Shown here: positions 59,651 to 64,000 of the stretch, piece by piece
Numbering within the stretch: position 1 is the first letter of the stretch
How the letters are laid out: each line of letters starts with the position of its first letter
Assembly: GCF_003597395.2 (NCBI RefSeq)
Contig: NC_133773.1
Span: 68,141,502-68,205,501, forward strand
DNA from: Chelonoidis abingdonii
Lineage: Eukaryota > Chordata > Testudines > Testudinidae
Length of the DNA: 64,000 nt
Direction: 5' to 3'
Notes under the pieces: generated by a model
Told to the model about the DNA's origin: nothing
The model's database searches: none
Seen by the model: only the letters and a program-made list of their open reading frames with translations
Translations under genes and position numbers: made by a program

Positions 59651-60444
59651 ATGGTCTAAACTAGATCATTAAGAAGAGAATACTATGGGCCCAAATAATG
59701 CTCTCCTGCAGGAAAACTCTTGAGGGGAAGCCAGGAGAAAAAAGATCTCTGAGGTCCACAGTTGTGAAGGAAGCTGAGAGTTCAGTCTCCAAGCCCTATT
59801 TGTTCTCTGAACTGCTCTACTAGATACTTAGAGGTTGAGGAGATAACGGGGTCATGGAAGCCAAGGCCCCATGTGTCCTTACCGAGTCCATAGCTCTTTT
59901 CCCCCTGGTATCCCAGCTCCACTGGAGTTGGGATGCCAGGGATTCTCACGTGTGTCTCCCCTCAACACATAGACTTCAGTGAGGGTTCTCCAGCAAAGAG
60001 GAAGCACCACAGAAATGTTAATACAACTCTATGCTGCATTAGTTGACAGACTATTGAAAGGTGTAGTTCCAGTCCTCTTCACATACACATCCCTGAAACC
60101 CTGTGACTGTGCTAAGTGGATTAAGAGATAAGGAAGACAGTTCTGTAGAGATGACTGATATCCCATCTGTGTAGCCATGGGCAGAGCCTTATGTGGAGGG
60201 CCCATTCCATGCACAGATCAATGGTGCACATATCTGTCCCATGGAACAAATCACAATGGCATTATATAATATGTCTTGTCAAATTCTTTCACTTCCACCC
60301 ATCAGCCTCCCTAGATTCCTTTGCCCCTCTCCCACCACAAAATCTGTCTCACTAATCCTCAACCTTGAAACACCCCCAGTATTTGTCTCAGAGTTTCATG
60401 ATGATATTGACTTCTTCCATTATGTATTCAATCTCTCTTCCCTC
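59651..60444. other. Unique non-coding DNA
   Basis: Nothing recognised. Confidence 0.45.
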
Positions 60445-60598
60445 AGTTCTGATGTAGGGTGACCAGACGTCCCAATAAAATCGGGACTGTCCCAATATTT
60501 GGGCGGCAGCACTCGGTTTTTTTTTTCTCTGCCGATGGACCTCGCCCCAGGGATCCTGATATTTTCTTCATCTCGTCTGGTCACCCTAAGTTCTGATG
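60445..60598. mobile_element. 134-bp MITE with perfect 15-bp ends and 10-bp TSD
   Basis: The body is 60,455-60,588. TAGGGTGACCAGACG at the left is answered by CGTCTGGTCACCCTA near the right, with one C-to-T exception in the full reading. Both flanks carry AGTTCTGATG (60,445-60,454 and 60,589-60,598). Ends of this kind are widespread in vertebrates. A 10-bp duplication suits Mutator-like or Merlin-like elements better than hAT, unless two flanking bases match by chance. Confidence 0.8.
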
Positions 60599-62500
60599 TA
60601 TTCCTTCCATACACCGCAAGAGGCTAGGTCTTCATGTGTGTCTGAGCTCCAATCAGTGCATTGAAGAACAGGGTGAGAAATAAGTGCTTTTTCTGCCAGC
60701 TTTCTGCTGGGACTGGTTTGGATGAATGAATATAGAGACTACCCTTAGATATAATCTATCTACAAGAAGGTTGTGCCAGGTGCAACACTTTCCCTAGTAA
60801 GGTGCCCTGAGCTAATCAATATAGTCTAAGTCAGTGGCACTGGCTCCAGGGGGGGTATGGTGAAGACACCCTGCAGATAGATGGAATAATGGCATCTTCC
60901 CAGGCAGTCTTAACTATGCTTAAAAGGAAGCTCTTCACTCAACTGATCTCCTGGGGGTTCTCCCACCTTAGGAACAGCTACTCACACTGGGGTGGGTGTG
61001 CAAATTGCATCCCTTTTTGCCAGCATAAGTTCCTCAGATTTATTCTACCAGTTGCTTCAGGTGAGATGTACAGAGGTCTGGGACACAGATATCACAGACC
61101 ATCCTGGACGTAACAAGCATAGATTAAAATGAGAACCAGGATGCTCAATAATGTATTGAAACTTCTCTCATTTTTTGGTTCTCTTTTTACTCTATCATAA
61201 AAAACGCTGATGGAAATGTAATCAAATCTTAGTTAAAAATATAGTGAGGCTCGAGGATGACAGATGGCAACTCAAGGTTTGCCTACACTGCAAATAACAG
61301 GTGTTTTCTTAACTCAAGTTGAAGCACCAGTGAAGACATGACAATTCGACTTTTTGTATGACCCTTCAGTGACTTTGCATGATGCATCACTGAAACATTT
61401 CTCTTTAGATTTGCTCACTGTGTCTATTACTGAAGGTCACAACCACGGAAAATAAAAATGATTCAGATGTTGAGCTTTTTCAGTCTGACACGAGCACAGT
61501 GGGTACCTAAACCTGGTTAAATTCAAAGTACAGTTGAATAAATGGGGCTTCATATCTGCTTTCAGCAGTTTATTGACTTTTATTAATTAATAACATTAGA
61601 TAATTCAGTCTAAAAAAAGTGATAGATCCAGATATAACAGAAGAAAATGAGTAATGGAAACATTCCAGTGCCTACCACTTATTTGTATTTTTAAATTCAC
61701 AGTGTAAAATAGCTATCCCCGCCTCCCATTACTCGTAACAAAGTTCATAATGGAGGGAGGAAAACCTGAAGTAATCTATGACGTTTGAGAGATGATTAAA
61801 CCATACAGATACGTAGTTCACTAAACAAGGATTTCAAAACCCAAGGAGGACAGGGCAACGTACAAAAGAGTACACAACTGCACAACTAGTTTCTGTTCAC
61901 AGTTTCCACAGTTGGACAACCAGATAGGATAATAGCATACACAGTGTGATGCCCCGTCCCATTAAATGTTTGAGCACTCTCTTCTCCTCAGTGCAAGGCC
62001 TCATTTTTTAGGTTAGTTTCAGTTTTGCTGCCAGAATAACAATAAAGCCAGCACAGCAGAGGGGTGTATTTCTATCAGCTATCTGTGTGTCTATCTCCTT
62101 CTCTGCTGGGTTCAAATAGATTACACACATGCACCATTAGGGCAATATTCTACACTAAATATGCTGATTATTAAGTGTTTGTGCACACAGGTTTCTGATT
62201 TTCACATATTTGCAGGAACTGTGCATGCAAACTGAACTCAAAATTGCACATGAATTTCCATACATGGCTCAGGCTTCTGCTCATTAGAAACTTCTCCTGG
62301 AAACAGAAATTGTTTGGCTTTTCTAAGTACACAGTGTATTCTAGATAAAACCTACGAAAGGGTGAACACCAGACCACATCTTCAGTTAGCATCAGTCAGT
62401 ATATTCAATAGAACTACTCTGAATTACACCAGCTCAGGATCTGGACTACTATTTGAATGAAGCATTACATGAAAAGTTTTCCAGACTATGAAATGAATAT
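60599..62500. other. Mostly unique DNA; possible MITE end near 61,273
   Basis: AAGGTTTGCCTACACTGCAA at about 61,273 resembles a CTACACT-type element end but has no partner. The rest shows no recognised repeat or gene. Confidence 0.4.
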
Positions 62501-63350
62501 GCAGCTGTGCAAAACTCTGGTCCGAAACCCTACTCCTCCTCTTCTCCCGGGGCCCTGCCCCCTGGCCAGGCCAGAAGCTGGAGTCAGGCCATGGTAAGAG
62601 CCACCTAGGAGGCTCAGGTCACTGAAGGGATCCCTAGACCCTCCACTTGCCCTGTGCACGGGCTGGGGGGGGCGCTGAGAGCAGCCCCCAGCCTGAGTCC
62701 CCACCCCCTGGAGACACCTCCCAGAGCAGGTGGAGAGTTCAGGGCTCTCCATGATGGCCCAGGCTCCCTTGGTGGCTCCACGGTCAGCCTTTGGGGTTGG
62801 GCCACCCATGCAGCAGCACAGAGGTACATGCTGCCAGATGGCAGGGGAGCACCACACAACTCAGAAGCAATGCATTGGGGCACCCAGTTTTCTGCTTCCT
62901 CACAGCAGAGGAGTCAGGTAGGGTGAGCCGTGGTGCACAGATACTGCTTGCTCCACCACCACCCCACTCTCCCAAGTTCCTCTGCACACCCCTAGGAGGC
63001 TGTAAGGTGTGGGGCGGGGGAGACTGAGAAACAACACCAAGCACTCTGTGCATCCAGGTCACTTCCCCCTGTGAGCTGTGCTGTGAGACAAGCATCAGGA
63101 GCTGTTGCTGTCTGCCCTCCCCTTACACAGCCCAGGTGGAGAAAGTGACATGGATGCAGGTAGCCCTGATGTTACTCCTCTCTCCCCCATCACAACTCCG
63201 TAGAAGGGTCTGGAGGAGCATTTGAGGGGGGAGCAAGCAGCAGTGCCAGCCACTCTGTGCATCCAGGTAAGTTTCCCCATGGACGCAGAAGGGGATTGTA
63301 GGGATTAGGGTCACAGGAGCGGAGTGCATGGGTTAGGGAAGCAGGAGGTA
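62501..63350 (+). repeat. GC-rich dispersed repeat, decayed
   Basis: CCTGCCCCCTGGCCAGGCCA, CCTCCCAGAGCAGGTGGAGA and CCACTCTGTGCATCCAGGTAAGTTTCC appear in an order I associate with a turtle repeat resembling a gene 5' region with a splice donor. CACTCTGTGCATCCAGGT occurs twice (about 63,040 and 63,250). Most expected CpG sites read as TG or CA, so it is an old methylated copy. No intact frame has a recognisable domain. Confidence 0.45.
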
Positions 63351-63369
63351 CAGTGCAGCACAAAGTAAG

Positions 63370-63610
63370 GGTGTCAATACACCATATACCATGCCATCCT
63401 TACTTCTCTGCTGCTGCTGGCAGCGCGATCGGTGGCAGGTCCCCGGTGCTGCTTTCTACTTAAGCAGCAAGCCCTTCCCTCTGAGAGGAACCGAGGGATC
63501 CGCCGCTGAAAAGCCGGATGTGCCGCCCCTTCCCCTTGGCCACCCCAAGCACCTGTTTGCTGCGCTGGTGCCTGAAGCCGGCCCAGAGTATAGGGGTCCC
63601 CAAGGTTCTT
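63370..63610 (+). repeat. Second GC-rich dispersed repeat
   Basis: ACCATATACCATGCCATCCT, a CTGCTGCTGGCAGCG word and GATCCGCCGCTGAAAAGCCG match a separate turtle repeat as remembered. No TSD was found. CpG content is higher than in the preceding block. Confidence 0.4.
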
Positions 63611-64000
63611 TATTGGGGCTCTGCCCACAAATCTAAATCCATCTCTGTCTCTATTGAACATAAACCTAATTCTTTCTCAAATTCAAAAATGTTTAATTTA
63701 CTTTGTTTATGCCTCTTTGCTTCCTGAATTTAGATGAACTATGAATGAAAAGTATCTAAGAATACTACAAAATATAAGCCTATCTGACCAGACTGGAAAA
63801 CAGATACACTAGAAAACTCATAAGACTATGGCTGACAACAGCACTTGTCTGGCACAGTGGAACTTTAAGAGTAAAAGTCATCTGTGCAGGAGAGAGACCT
63901 TTCTCAGGAGCCAGTGTGAGACTGAAATGAACTCCATAGGAACTAAGGGCCATCACAAACCTCACTCCTGCTCCAAGTCCAAAGTGCAATTCTTTGACCG
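63611..64000. other. Unique non-coding DNA
   Basis: Nothing recognised. Confidence 0.45.

Noticed and set aside
62654..62926. Short overlapping frames of 60-120 codons in the GC-rich block
   Set aside because: Frames are open on both strands because of GC-rich composition. No domain or conserved start is seen.

Overview
The window reads as intergenic or intronic DNA from a sauropsid, most probably a turtle (crocodilian second choice). It is AT-rich and CpG-poor. It holds CR1 LINEs, a Penelope-like element, a Tx1-type LINE, a reptile-style hAT element and many TTA-flanked DNA transposons with CTACACT-type ends. Family names come from recognised protein motifs, terminal repeats, target-site duplications (TSDs) and remembered family sequences; no database search was possible. 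I found no host protein-coding exon, rRNA or tRNA gene, or CRISPR array that I can defend. The longer open frames lie in decayed transposons, in C-rich sequence, or in a block of doubtful sequence quality.

Layout. 1-1.8 kb: unique DNA, then a C-rich stretch. 1.8-5.46 kb: a nested cluster in which a Penelope-like element is split by a solo LTR with a 5-bp TSD, by a CR1 fragment, and by two pieces of another LTR in opposite orientations. 6.2-7.6 kb: a repeat and an antisense L2-like LINE. 8.1-12.3 kb: a hAT end, a pyrimidine-rich tract and CR1 tails. 12.3-14.3 kb: half of a TTA-flanked DNA element joined to a Tx1 LINE that keeps its endonuclease and C-terminal zinc motif but lacks reverse transcriptase. 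15.9-16.5 kb: a complete TTA-flanked MITE. 18.8-19.4 kb: a CR1 end and a tRNA-like SINE. 20.2-21.6 kb: a complete fold-back hAT element with a perfect 8-bp TSD. 24.5-32.2 kb: a degraded, CpG-rich block ending in 25 Ns, probably low-accuracy assembly sequence made of noisy copies of repeats seen elsewhere. 32.2-40 kb: mostly unique. 40.07-40.64 kb: a near-palindromic retroposed element with a 14-bp TSD and hammerhead-like cores. 42.8-43.9 kb and 56.4-57.5 kb: two 1,092-bp DNA transposons, about 99% identical and in opposite orientation. 47.1-48.5 kb: antisense CR1. 49.5, 51.5, 53.9-54.6 and 60.5 kb: short DNA elements with clear TSDs. 55.1-56.3 kb: a CR1 3' end. 62.5-63.6 kb: GC-rich repeats.

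Nothing here forms an operon or pathway. The useful biology is transposon structure: nesting order, fold-back elements, hammerhead-like motifs in Penelope-type tails, and a young inverted pair. The most practical warning is that about 25.05-32.16 kb should not be interpreted gene by gene.
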